Source of the DNA: Ehretia macrophylla | Taxonomy: Eukaryota > Streptophyta > Magnoliopsida > Boraginales > Ehretiaceae | Direction of reading: 5' to 3' | Length of the DNA: 64,000 bases | Assembly: GCA_037974665.1 (NCBI GenBank) | Contig: CM075783.1 | Location: 14,726,762-14,790,761, forward strand | Part shown: piece by piece, positions 50,151 to 61,149 of the stretch | Numbering within the stretch: position 1 is the first letter of the stretch | Layout: every line of letters starts with the position of its first letter | Notes under the pieces: generated by a model | The model's input: the letters and a program-made list of their open reading frames with translations, nothing else | Told to the model about the DNA's origin: nothing | The model's database searches: none | Made by a program: the position numbers and the translations under genes

Positions 50151-50882
50151 GTGGTAGTAATTCTTAGTGACTCCTAAGATTAAGATTGAGGGATTTCAAT
50201 TTTTTGGTCATAGGAATGTTGATGAAAAATGAGTAGCCAAGGTTTAGTAGAAAAAATTCCACCTTTTGGTGGCTTTAGCACCAAAACTCAAATTGCATAA
50301 ATAAATTTGAAGTAAAAATTTGTTAGTTTGAGATGAGATTTGTTGAAAGGATTTCCAAGAATTCGGATTCTTTTTTAGACTCTAACTATGGGGTAATTAG
50401 AGGATCTTCTAGTTATCCTTTTTTGTGAAGGTTATGTAAGAGGTAATTAGAGGATCTTCTAGTTATTCTTTTATATGAGTAATACATAACCTTCACTAAA
50501 ATTTAAAATCAGATTTGTACCACTTCACTATTCACTCAAGAAAAATATTAAAATGACGTAATGTTCTATCTCTTCATTAGAAATAGATTTAGAAAGAATA
50601 ATATATATTAAAAGTATATACACACATGCCAGGGTTGAAGCTTTTTGCCAAGAAATATTGAACAACCTTACCCAAAAATTTATTAGCTAATTTGCATAGT
50701 ATATGTATTTGAGAAATACAGATTTTGAAGTTTCAAATTCCAAATTGTATCAAACAATCATAAGATGCAAGGCATTTCTTTGATTCTTTTTTGGGAGTGA
50801 GATGTGGGAAAGAAAGGCGGTGAAGAATCAATAATGTTTTCTCATAATAATTTTCTTTTTTCAAATTTTCTATTGTTTTTTT
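50151..50882. other. Intergenic DNA with a small direct repeat
   Basis: ggtaattagaggatcttcta recurs at about 50391 and 50439. Nothing else is supported. Confidence 0.5.
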
Positions 50883-50883
50883 A

Positions 50884-51708
50884 TTTGGGAAAATTTCACA
50901 AATGATCCTTAATGTTGGCACGTTTTTTAGTTTTCATCTCTTTTGTTTAAAAAGTGATATGATTGGTCCTCAATGTTTATACTTTTTTTAATCTAATCCC
51001 TATATTGTTAAAAAAGTAATATGCTTAGTCCCTAAAGTTTACAAAAAATTTTAATTTAGTCCTCAATATTTTTACTCTTTTTAAATTTAGTCCCCAAAGT
51101 TTCATGTGCAAGTTTCAAACTGAAACTTTTTGTAAACTTTGGAGACTAAGTGCATTACTTTTAAAACAATAGGGATGAAATTGAAAGAAAGTATAAGGCT
51201 CTATTTGGCCGAACTTTTAGACACTCAGAAGCACTTCTTGTGAGTTTAAAAGCTAAAAAGTTAATTTGTTTTTAGCCTATTTTTAAAAGTGTTTTTAGAT
51301 AAAAGTTGAAATTGAAAAAATAAATAAATAAGAAGCTCTAATTTGGAGCTTTTCAATAAAGGTTGAAATTGATTTTATATAATGCGAGAAACTATTGTTC
51401 TTTTATTTTTCTATATACTCCCTCCATATTTTTAAAGTTTAATATCACCTTTAGAATTTCTAAAAGCTCAACATTGACACATAAAGGTCAAACAATCAAC
51501 GACTTTTGTTCAATAACACTTTTAAATAAAGCTCTACTGCTAAAAGTTTACAACTCAAAAGATAAAATTTCACAGTTAGGCCAAACAGAGCCTAAATCTA
51601 AATTCAAACTATTTGCATTCTTTAGGGACTAAACGCATTGCTTTTGAAACAATGGATGAAATTGAAAAAAAAGTGTAAATAATGGGGACTATTTGTCAAA
51701 TTTAACCT
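50884..51708. mobile_element. Mutator-like MITE 1, with a nested MITE
   Basis: Starts gggaaaatttcacaaatgat and ends with an inverted match, gactatttgtcaaatttaac then ctttTCC. Inside are mirrored copies of gtccctaaagtttacaaa and actttggrgactaagtgcat words. It is interrupted at 51195-51595 by a second MITE. No transposase is present. Confidence 0.65.
51195..51595. mobile_element. MITE nested in MITE 1
   Basis: Ends TAAGGCTCTATTTGGCC and GGCCAAACAGAGCCTAA are inverted copies with one mismatch. The interior has mirrored aaaagtgt/aacactttt and agctctaatttggagct words. It is non-coding. Confidence 0.72.
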
Positions 51709-51711
51709 TTT

Positions 51712-52172
51712 CCATTTGGGTAAAATTCAAAAATGGTCCTCAATGCTGGCACATTTTGTTTTATCTACGTCCCTACTGTTTTAAAAGTGATGCGCTTAGA
51801 CCCTAATGATTGCACTTTTTTCCAATTTCGTCCCTATTTTTATAAAAGTGACACGTTTAATTCCTAAAGTTTACAAAACATTTAAACTTAGTCCACAATA
51901 TTTTTATTTTTTTTCTTTTCAATTTAGTTTCCAAAGTTTCATATGCATGCCACAAACTACAAAGACTGAATTGAAACGTTTAATAAATTTTGGGGACTAA
52001 GTGTGTTATTTTTGAAATAATATGGATAAAATTAAAATAAAGTGAAAACAGGGCACTAAATTACTTTTTTACAATCTTTAGGGACTAAACACATTACTTT
52101 TAAGACGATAAGGACGAAATTTAAAAAAAAGTATAAATAATAGGGAACATTTATGAAAATTTACCCTTTCCA
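51712..52172. mobile_element. Mutator-like MITE 2, in tandem
   Basis: Begins gggtaaaattcaaaaatggt and ends catttatgaaaatttaccc, inverted copies of each other, with the same internal words as the upstream MITE in the same order. It is directly abutted to MITE 1. Confidence 0.65.
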
Positions 52173-52444
52173 TTTTCTCATGTTTTTTGTTATAGATTCA
52201 GCATTGGCAAGGAACTTTTAGAGATGACAAACATTAAGTGCGGTAAAAAAACATTTACATGTTATTGGTATATATAATAAGTTTTATAAATTTATTCATT
52301 AATATTTTATTGGTATTTATATTATACCAATATCTTTTATCAACCAACTCCCAATTCTTTACTAAGAGATATAAACTATTTTTACTGTTAATCTAAGTGA
52401 GCATTGAGATTGAACAATATCGAGTGCTTTATTTTAAATAAAGA

Positions 52445-53145
52445 CTCGGTTCATCGAGAACACAAACCCTATTCCGAAACTGAAGAATACCGTCCTCATG
52501 TACTTTGAAGTCAGACTGATCATCCGTGATCTGATCCTTGATCTTCTGAAGTTTAACATCAAGTTGCTGAGCTTCCCTGATCTGAGACAATAATAAAGGC
52601 TGAATACGGAGATGGGAACACATCACTCCAACCTGAGTCAACTCTGGTCTCCAATAACTAAACTCCTCAAGAACCTCCCACTTCTTGACAGCCAAACAAG
52701 AAATACTAGCCTTCCGGCTGAGAGCATTTGCCACAACATTTGCCTTCCCAGGCAGATAATTGATAGAACAATTATAATCCCCAAGAAGCTCCATCCACCT
52801 CCGCTGGCGCATATTCAACTCCTTCTGTGAGAACAAGTACTTCAAACTCTTATGATCAGTGAAAATTTCAAACTTACTTCCCCACAGATAATGACGCCAC
52901 TTCTTGAGTGCAAAGACAACTGCTGCCAACTCAAGATCATGAGTCGGATAATTTTCTTCATAAGGCTTCAACTTTCGAGAAGCATAGGCAATAACTCGGC
53001 CATCCTGCATAAGAACACATCCCAAGCCCTCCTTGGATGCATCACTGTAAATGACCATATTATCGGTCCCCTCTGGTAGAGCAAGTACTGGAGCGGTAGT
53101 TAACCTCTTTTTCAACTCCTGAAACCCACTCTCACACTTCTCATC
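52445..53145 (-). pseudogene. pol continuation (RNase H) after the premature stop
   Basis: Same frame as the gag-pol entry at 53146-55839, beginning DEKCESGF. RNase H motifs [19 protein letters not shown] and VANALSR are present. The last differs from the VADALSR of the 5' element: N replaces the catalytic-site D. The frame ends at the truncation point with a few unrelated codons. Confidence 0.85.
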
Positions 53146-55839
53146 CTAATTAAAGATAGTCCGTTTCTGAGTCAACTTAGATAGTGGCCCCGCAATCTTC
53201 GAGAAGTTCTTGACAAACCTACGGTAATAACCCGCCAAGCCAAGAAAGCTACGGACATCAGAAACACTCTCTGGCCGCTTCCAAGACATCACCGATTCAA
53301 TCTTAGTGGGATCCACAGAAATACCACTCTGTGTAATAACATGGCCAAGAAAAGAAATCCGTTGCAGCCAAAATTCACATTTGCTGAACTTGGCAAACAA
53401 CTGATGCTCCTGTAACTTCTCTAATACAAGCCGTAGATGTTGCTCGTGCTCCGATTCAGATTTAGAATAGACCAAGATATCATCAATAAAAATCACCACG
53501 AACTGGTCCAAGTACGGCTGAAAGACTCGATGCATAAGATCCATGAATGCTGTCGGTGCATTAGTCAAACCAAAGGGCATAACAACAAACTCATAATGCC
53601 CGTACCGAGTCCTGAAGGCAGACTTCGGAACATCCTCCGTACGAATCCGAAGCTGATAATACCCTTGCCTCAAATCAAATTTAGAATAGACTTTGGCTCC
53701 CTGAAGTTGATCAAACAACTCATCAATCAGTGGCAAAGGATATTTATTCTTGATGGTCACCTGATTCAAACCACGGTAATCAATACACAATCTCAAAGTA
53801 CCATCCTTCTTCTTCACAAATAAAACAGGAGCTCCCCAAGGTGAAGAATTCTGCTGAATGAATCCTTTCTTCAATAACTCCTGTAACTGAGTCTTCAACT
53901 CCTTCAACTCAGCTGGTGCCATCCGGTACGCCGATTTAGAAATAGGTTGAGTACCGGGAACAAGATTAATCACAAACTCTATATCCCTCTCTGGCGGCAA
54001 CCCTGGCAACTCCTCGGGAAATACATTAGGATATTCCCGGATAATAGGGACTTCCTCTAGCTGTAGCTTATCAGATGGCTTGTTGATCAAATAAGCTAGA
54101 TAACCCGAACACCCCTTACTCACCAACTTAACGGCTTTAGTTGCTGAGATAACAAAACTCGTCTTAGCACCCCGGTTACCCGCTACCTCTACTACTGGTT
54201 GATCCGGCAAGCGAAACTGTACTACCTTGGTTTTACAGTTCAACTGGGCATCATACTTAGAAAGCCAATCCATACCCAGAATAACATCATACCCCCGGAT
54301 AGGAAATAAAATAAGGTCCGAAGGAAAATTATGCCCCTTAACATGTATTATACAATCCTTACATACTAAGCCAGTAACATACTTATTAGTCAAAGAGGTA
54401 CTAATCTCAACCACATAAGGCAATCTTTTAGGTTGCAATTTAACACGTTGCACACAAGCAGGAGTAATAAAAGAATGCGTAGCACCAGAATCAATCAACA
54501 CTTTAACAAGTTGATCAAGTATAAGGAAGTTACCTTCCACCACTGCAGTCTCCTCAGGCATCTCCTCCATATCAACTGCATAAGCCCGAGCCTGAACCCG
54601 CTGCTGCTGTGGTACACTGCCTGTAGGCCTACCCTGGTAACCCTGAGTCACTGCCCGACCCTCAGTCCTCGCATATCTAGGGCAATCCTTCGCCCTATGC
54701 TCGATGCTACCACAAGCCAAACATGTCCCTGCCTTTACCCTGCAGTCGGACTCCACATGCCCTGGGCGCTTGCAGTAATTACACTGCGATGATGTGGCAC
54801 TAACACTGCCTCTAGAAGAACTAGAAGCTGATGAAACAGCTGATACAGCCTGCTGCTGAGGTCTCACCACACTAGGCCTGTACTGACCCTGAGATTGGGC
54901 TGGCCTATACTGAGTCTGAACCTGATATGGCCTCTGCTGAAACTGAGGCCGATAGTAACTCTGCTGACCCTGTGGCCTATAAGAACTCTGCTGGGCTGGT
55001 GGCCTGTAGACAACCTGCTGTACTGGAGGCCTATATATAACCTGCTGGCCCTGTGGCTGATACGGCCTCTTACTAGGCTGACTGGAGACAATCTGATCCC
55101 CTTTCATCTTCTCTAATCTAGAAGCTGCATCAAAAGCCTCAGTAAAGATATCATAGCGATTTAGAGCCATTGCATCCTGAATCTCGGGCCTCAATCCCAA
55201 CATAAACCTACGGGTCTTCCTCTCCTCCACAGCTACAAACTCCGGTGCATACCGGGACAACCTAGTGAATGTAGCCTCATACTGAGCCACAGTAGAATCC
55301 CCCTGTACCAAAGACAAGAACTCAGCCTCTCTCCTCTCCCGTGCAACCCTCGGGACATACTTATCCCTAAAAGCAGTAAGAAAGGTATCCCAAACATACG
55401 GAACACCCCGGGTCTCCCAACTGGCTCTCACAGCGCGCCACCATTCCTCTGCCTCATCATCAAGCAAATAGACAGCACAAGTCACCTTCCTCTCGTCAGT
55501 GTACCCGAGAGAATCAAAAATTTTCTCTAACTTACTAATCCACGACTCGGCCTTCCTATCATCAGGCTCTCCCTGAAATCTAGGAGGATAGTACCCCAGA
55601 AATTCCTTCATAGTACCTCGACCGTGATTACCACCCTGTACATTCTGTATCTGAGCCTGCAATGCCTGAGTCTGAACAGCCTGACCTGCTAACAACTGGG
55701 CCTGCCCAGCCATCAAATCTGCAATCCGATCCATTGCTGCCCCTAACCCGACATCACCCCTATCACTGCCCTGTGCCACATTACCAGGAACCTCCTCTAC
55801 AATCTCGGGCCTACCACGAGTCCTCGGTCTACCGGCCAT
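53146..55839 (-). CDS. gag-protease-RT polyprotein, stopped early
   Basis: Starts [10 protein letters not shown] at 55839; a longer in-frame start at 55893 would add 18 leader residues and is less likely. The gag domain is at residues 95-215, a Q/Y/R/P-rich linker at 255-335, and two CX2CX4HX4C zinc knuckles at 353-366 and 373-386. The protease IDSGATH motif is at 449-455 and the RT FIDD near 781. At 53146-53148 a TAG replaces the TGG codon found in the 5' element (FNWDEK), so translation ends after 897 residues. Gag, protease and most of RT could still be made; RNase H and integrase could not. It is nearly identical to the other element over the shared part. Confidence 0.92.
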   Translation of the reverse strand: MAGRPRTRGRPEIVEEVPGNVAQGSDRGDVGLGAAMDRIADLMAGQAQLLAGQAVQTQALQAQIQNVQGGNHGRGTMKEFLGYYPPRFQGEPDDRKAESWISKLEKIFDSLGYTDERKVTCAVYLLDDEAEEWWRAVRASWETRGVPYVWDTFLTAFRDKYVPRVARERREAEFLSLVQGDSTVAQYEATFTRLSRYAPEFVAVEERKTRRFMLGLRPEIQDAMALNRYDIFTEAFDAASRLEKMKGDQIVSSQPSKRPYQPQGQQVIYRPPVQQVVYRPPAQQSSYRPQGQQSYYRPQFQQRPYQVQTQYRPAQSQGQYRPSVVRPQQQAVSAVSSASSSSRGSVSATSSQCNYCKRPGHVESDCRVKAGTCLACGSIEHRAKDCPRYARTEGRAVTQGYQGRPTGSVPQQQRVQARAYAVDMEEMPEETAVVEGNFLILDQLVKVLIDSGATHSFITPACVQRVKLQPKRLPYVVEISTSLTNKYVTGLVCKDCIIHVKGHNFPSDLILFPIRGYDVILGMDWLSKYDAQLNCKTKVVQFRLPDQPVVEVAGNRGAKTSFVISATKAVKLVSKGCSGYLAYLINKPSDKLQLEEVPIIREYPNVFPEELPGLPPERDIEFVINLVPGTQPISKSAYRMAPAELKELKTQLQELLKKGFIQQNSSPWGAPVLFVKKKDGTLRLCIDYRGLNQVTIKNKYPLPLIDELFDQLQGAKVYSKFDLRQGYYQLRIRTEDVPKSAFRTRYGHYEFVVMPFGLTNAPTAFMDLMHRVFQPYLDQFVVIFIDDILVYSKSESEHEQHLRLVLEKLQEHQLFAKFSKCEFWLQRISFLGHVITQSGISVDPTKIESVMSWKRPESVSDVRSFLGLAGYYRRFVKNFSKIAGPLSKLTQKRTIFN

Positions 55840-56115
55840 CGTACTAATCAAAGAGTTAGCACAGGTTATAGCACATAAACAGATTATATACAACTTTTAA
55901 CACATAAACAACAAACTCATATAAAGCACATAGATCACATAAGTTTCAATCACATAAGCAAATTGATCACATAATCATATAAGCACTTAAATCACATAAT
56001 CACTTAATCATTTAATCATACCAATACGTATTTCATTTTTCTTTCTTTTCATACATATTTCATGTTAAGACCTTTACCCACATTCTGAGAATACCCCGGC
56101 TGACAACTAACATGC
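55840..56115 (-). other. Leader of the coding Tekay-like element
   Basis: Non-coding leader between primer site and gag, with several TATGTGAT words. Its first 100 bases closely match the LARD-like element's leader at 9112-9210. Confidence 0.85.
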
Positions 56116-56127
56116 GCTTTGATACCA
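56116..56127 (-). promoter_or_regulatory. Primer-binding site, one base off
   Basis: TGGTATCAAAGC on the minus strand, versus TGGTATCAGAGC in the LARD-like element. It is the initiator Met tRNA site with a G to A change. Confidence 0.9.
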
Positions 56128-56133
56128 CTTAAA

Positions 56134-58566
56134 TGTCACACCCCAACTCGACCCCACCTACAATCAGTCAGGACGCAACGGAATTTCAGCAGCATAACGA
56201 CAGTAAATAGATTTTCGAGGTTCTAAACCAACCTCATTAATAACATTAAACATCCAATTCCATAACCATACAATCAACAACTCCTCAACAACATAGTAAC
56301 ACACAACATAACTGTAATATACAATAATCAGTCTTCGTTATCTGCCTCCGTTCCAACATAACATACAATACCTCAACCTTATCATACATTTCAAAAATAA
56401 GTTTAGACACATCTACAACTTAACCATAGACAAAAGAAAGCCAATAAGTTAACATCATTTGGATCATCATCTTTTCTACATCTATTACAATAAGAACCAT
56501 AAAACATATAAAAGTCTATTAAGCTAATGTACAAGACATTAAACAACATAGAATCATGGATAAGACTCAGGAACATATGACTCGTCCACGTAAGGCACAT
56601 TTTCCTCATCAGGAGGCACGTACCCGTAATCCGACTCTGCAACACCTGTAAGCATGCAATAATAGAGAGTGAGCTTATATACATAAGCCCAGTGAGGATC
56701 CGATAGATCTCGACAGTATTCACTATGCTCCTTGGATTTAGTCCTTTGAGCAAGTAAACACACAACAACAATAATAACATTATCATCACATAACTATATA
56801 ACCATTCAATAAAGGATACTCTATTTGGTGTAGCTCCAAACGCCATCACGATCTCAACCGTTCTTCTTATAACTCCCCATTACTCACGCACCCGAGGTAC
56901 CTCACTAGCCCCTCCCTCCATGACACCTCCGTCATGCGAGCTGGGGGTAGCCTATGGCAGTCATGCCGTTATCAACCCGATAGCCCAACGCTGCCCGAGA
57001 GGTGGCACACACATACCAAGACTCCATAATCATAAATCATCAATCAATCAATTGGGAGATCAGCAACGAAAGTGCCCAATTCCCGAACTCAATAATAATC
57101 AATCAATAACATCAATATATCATCAATATTTAATTAAACAACAAACAACGAAGTTAGATGACAAAGTAGGCCATCTAACCGGACATGCATAATATACACA
57201 ATTAAACCCTAAATTATTCATCAACAACTCACCATTCAACACTCAAACACAACCCAACCATCTAAAGGCATCGTTCAAGAAATTAAAGAATGACAACCTA
57301 AACTTCTAAAATTCATAACTTACAATCTACTAATCCAAACATTGCCAAATCAGTTTCTATCACTCACCCATTCAACCTACTACATTAGCCCTCTCGGAAA
57401 TCCACCATAACACCTCCAAATCATGCCCGATAACCCTAAAACCCTAGGATGTCTTGGCTGGATTTTCTGGATTTTCACACGAACAATGTAATCGAAAATT
57501 CGGCATTACAACAGCGCTAACACGTAATTATCAAGTATTTAGAAATCGACGGCAATCGATTTCGATCAACACAACTCATTTAATTCAACTTTGAACATTT
57601 TAATCAAAATTAAATACCCGGAAAATAAAAAATTATGCTACATCCGACAGAAATTCTTAGTATTAGTATATAACGATCCCTAGCATGCAAGGAGCAATAA
57701 TCTATCATCAGATTTCAATTCTAACGGTTCAATCTTCATTTATACGCAAAAACATAAAAATGACATTTTGAGATCTAGAATTTTTCTCTCACCTTTGATC
57801 CGATATAAGCCTAGGAATGCGTGCTATGCGTGCCCAACAAGCAGAATCCAAGTCGGTGCGAAGTTCTACGGACAAAAACTGGGTTTTTCTTTGAAAAATT
57901 GATTGAAAAGCTTGAGTTTTTCTCTTTCTTTTTCTCCCTCAACCTCTCGGCCCTTTGTGTGTGTGTGGAGTGTGTTTTGTGCTTTGCCTAGTGTGTGTTG
58001 ATGACTATATATAATTAAAAGCTTAGTCAATTAAAAAAATGCAAAGTCAAAGTAGTTTAAGTTAGTATTTTTGTGTTTTCTTGACTTTAATCTCATTTTA
58101 TTGCTCACCAAGCTCAAAATAATTATGCAACCCCCAAGATATCTCAAGTGGATTATTTTTAGGTGACAAGAAGTTTTACAATCAAACAATTTCACCCGAG
58201 TCGGCTTAAAACTCGATTTTCGCAAAAGTCGGTGTAAAAACCTTAATAAATTCTTAAGCCGATTTTAAAACCGTTTTCATCAAACACAGGTCTATTAAAG
58301 TCCGTGGACTAGGTCTAGAAGGGTTAAAAAGACCAGTTTCAAAATTTTAGCGGACGTGTTTCGAAAATACTATTCACTAAAAATCGACGATAAAATTTCT
58401 GACTTCGTTTTTGATGAAAATTTCATGAATGCACATTTAGTACGTATTAGGAGTATTGACATCAAAATTATAACTTTCTAGGTCCTATAGCACATAAACA
58501 GATCATATGCACGCAAAATGAGGTATAGCACGTAAAACGAGATAAGCAGGAAAGTGGGGTTTCACA
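56134..58566 (-). repeat. 5' LTR (family A) of the minus-strand element
   Basis: 2433 bp, TGTGAAACCCC (58566 side) to GGTGTGACA (56134 side). The TATATAAG box is at 56674-56681. It is clearly related to the other family A LTRs but more diverged than the two LARD LTRs are from each other. Confidence 0.92.
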
Positions 58567-59088
58567 AGTAATCTCACTTGGGAATCTCAGATGGATTTTT
58601 ATTTGGTATCATATGTGGACTTCTTATCTGGTACTTCTATTTGGGAGAGTTTACATTCAAGATGTTCAGTTGGTGTTCTTATCATGAATTCCTACTTGGA
58701 CTTCTTATTTGGTACTTCATATCTGGTATTTCCTCGATATTCCTATTGGGTGTTTTCAGTAATATTATTATGCGGAAATTACTATTGGATTTTTAATCAA
58801 CTTCATCTTTAATATGTGTATACAGGGTTTCCTTTTGGTATTTTCTTGATATTTTCTAACTGGTATTTTTATAGGAGCCTTTATTTGGCTACCTTGCTTG
58901 GGATTTCATCGCTGGAGTCCTCTAGTATTCTTACTGGACTTTTGGTGATACTATAGAAGGTATTCTTGCTAGTCTTCTTTGATGTTACACTTCTTTGGCT
59001 TCAAGTCTGGTTAGAACTGCTACAGTTGTTGAGGATTCTCTTCAGCATAAGAAATTGCGAGGATGCAATTTTTGTAAGAGGGGGAGAA
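58567..59088 (+). mobile_element. 3' internal tail of another LTR element
   Basis: 522 bp leading to a polypurine tract at 59076-59088 (AAGAGGGGGAGAA) and an LTR start. No integrase or chromodomain coding is seen where pol should end. Instead there are T-rich degenerate repeats of words like ggacttcttatYtggtactt. So this is a non-coding tail, perhaps from a second non-autonomous element. Confidence 0.7.
59052..59071 (+). promoter_or_regulatory. Inverted repeat upstream of the polypurine tract
   Basis: AAATTGCG, AGGA loop, TGCAATTT: eight pairs with one G-T. It is the same position and loop type as at 2804-2821 and 11747-11764. Confidence 0.55.
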
Positions 59089-61149
59089 TGTGACGCCCGA
59101 GACTACTATCATGTTTTAAATTAACTGTTGCATGTATCTTTGTGTTTTTAAATGTGTATTTATTACTTTAAGCATGGGTACTATTCACAGTGTATTTTTG
59201 ACTATTTAATTTGCTCGAATTCGTATTTTTTTTTGGGTTATATGAATTATAAAAGGAATGAGAAAAATAAGCTTTTATGCATTGTATGTTGGGAGAGCGC
59301 ATTTAGAAAATAGTTTTTGGTTTGAGTGAATAGTAAAAATATTAGAAACATGTTTGTTAGACTAGTTAGCTTTTAATTGGAATTTTAGCTTAGTTTTGAC
59401 CAAGTTTATAAGCAATTGACTTAAAATAAAAACACATACATATGTATATACATTCTAGCAACACATATACTCACATAAACTACACAAAACAAATCAATTA
59501 TTGCCCAAATTACCCCTACCTGACGGCTCGAAGAGGAAGAAAATGAGAAGTTTCAACTTCAAGCTTTGTGATTTGATCTCTTCCAAGCCTTCTACAATTG
59601 TCTTCCACATTTCCTAAGTTCATATCTAGCATCTACAAGGGCTTGGTGAGGGAGTTATGCATTTTTCATGAGCATGAATAGCTAAGGTTCTATTTCAAAT
59701 CATCGTTTTGTTGTGAAATGTATTATCTATGCTTGTCTATGCCTAAAATGTCTCTTATTATAGTTATAGAGTGTACTTTTGAGCTTTGATGATATTGTTA
59801 ATGGCTAGTTTGTTCTACCTTTAATTCAAAGTTAGGGTTTAAATGTGAAATTGGGGATTTTGTGTAATCTTGCTTATTTGCTCAATCAAATGTTATTTAT
59901 GATTGATTTAGGAGTAGATAAACATGGATTAATGCCTCAATTAGCTTAATTATGCTTGAATTGTAAAAATATTTAGTTAATGTTAGTTTAACTGGCACTA
60001 TTCATTCAAAACCATTGAATCATGATCCGATACTCGATCTAACACTTGATAAGGACATTAGGGGTGTAAAAACAGTTGCACGTTAAAAATTATCAAATTC
60101 CGAGAACGTTGAAAATTAAGGTCTTAATTGCATTTAAAATATAAATTAATTAAAGTAAGGTACCGGGATGAGGTTTAGGGTGCTAATGGGACTTAAATAA
60201 GTAGGATACTACATAACGTACATTTATGGCACTTAAGTGATGTCTCAAACACTTAAAGGGGCTTTTAGGACTTTTGAGGGAATTGTGGGTTAAAGAGTGG
60301 TCTCAAGGGTCCTAAAAGTGTCATAAAGTGTCCTTAGGAGTTTTGAATAGCTTGTTTAGAAATCTTGAATCTCGTCCTTTGGTTTTGAGTCAAATAACAT
60401 AAGTTGTCAAAGGGGAAATTGTTGAAGATAGGGTTTTAAAGCTAGTAATTGACTTGTAGTTGGTTCTTTGCGGGTTTAAATGCATTTGGATAGCTTGTAT
60501 GTTCAAAAGGGATAGTTTAACGATAATTGAATTAGTTGTTGATAATTATCTTGTAATTGACTAGCTATGTGTTTAATTGTATTTGTATAGAATGTGTATT
60601 TAATTGAAGGAGTTTTATGAATTGATTAGTTAAGTGTTATATGCCTTTGTATAGAGTGTTACCTTGTTAAGAATTGAAGGCATATGCTTATTTCTTGTCT
60701 ATATTGCTAGTTTTGGTGCAAGTGGAGAAAGTTGAAGGAGATTTGGCTTCTAAAGATGAGGGAGTTGCATCTTAGTTGCCTTTTCTATTGTATATTGGTT
60801 ATGTAAGTAATTCTCATGCTATAAATGTTGGATATCTAGTTGTTCTTGTAAGACTTGTTGGTTTATAGTTAATAGAGTAAGCTTAATGACTGTTACTTGT
60901 ATGTTGTAATCTACGTGCTAGGGGAACCTACTTTGTTGTCCTTCATTTGTGTTCTTTGATTATATTGTCATCATTATTTTGAGTGTATTGTATAGTGGTT
61001 GCACAACCAATTAGGGTGGTAGTGTCGAGAAAACCGGGCGACATTGGGCTTGCCGGTATACCTCAGCTATCACCCACTAGAGTGATTGGGGTTCTATTGG
61101 AGTGAATGGGGTTTTGCTGGAGTGATTGGGGTTTTAATGGAGTGAATGG

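Larger units (their letters stand above)
52445..58566 (-). mobile_element. Ty3 (Tekay/Del-like) retrotransposon, 3'-truncated
   Basis: Minus strand: LTR 56134-58566, primer site 56116-56127, leader, then a gag-pol frame from 55839. The match to the element at 1-5282 stops at about 52445, inside pol, just before the integrase finger. The integrase core, chromodomain, polypurine tract and 3' LTR are missing. A premature stop lies in pol. It sits next to the tail of yet another element at 58567. Confidence 0.92.

Noticed and set aside
56403-56849. 148-codon frame and similar 60-90-codon frames at 4633, 8419, 13566 and 63273
   Set aside because: Equivalent LTR positions open in several copies but with different lengths and frames; it is family A LTR non-coding DNA around the TATA box.
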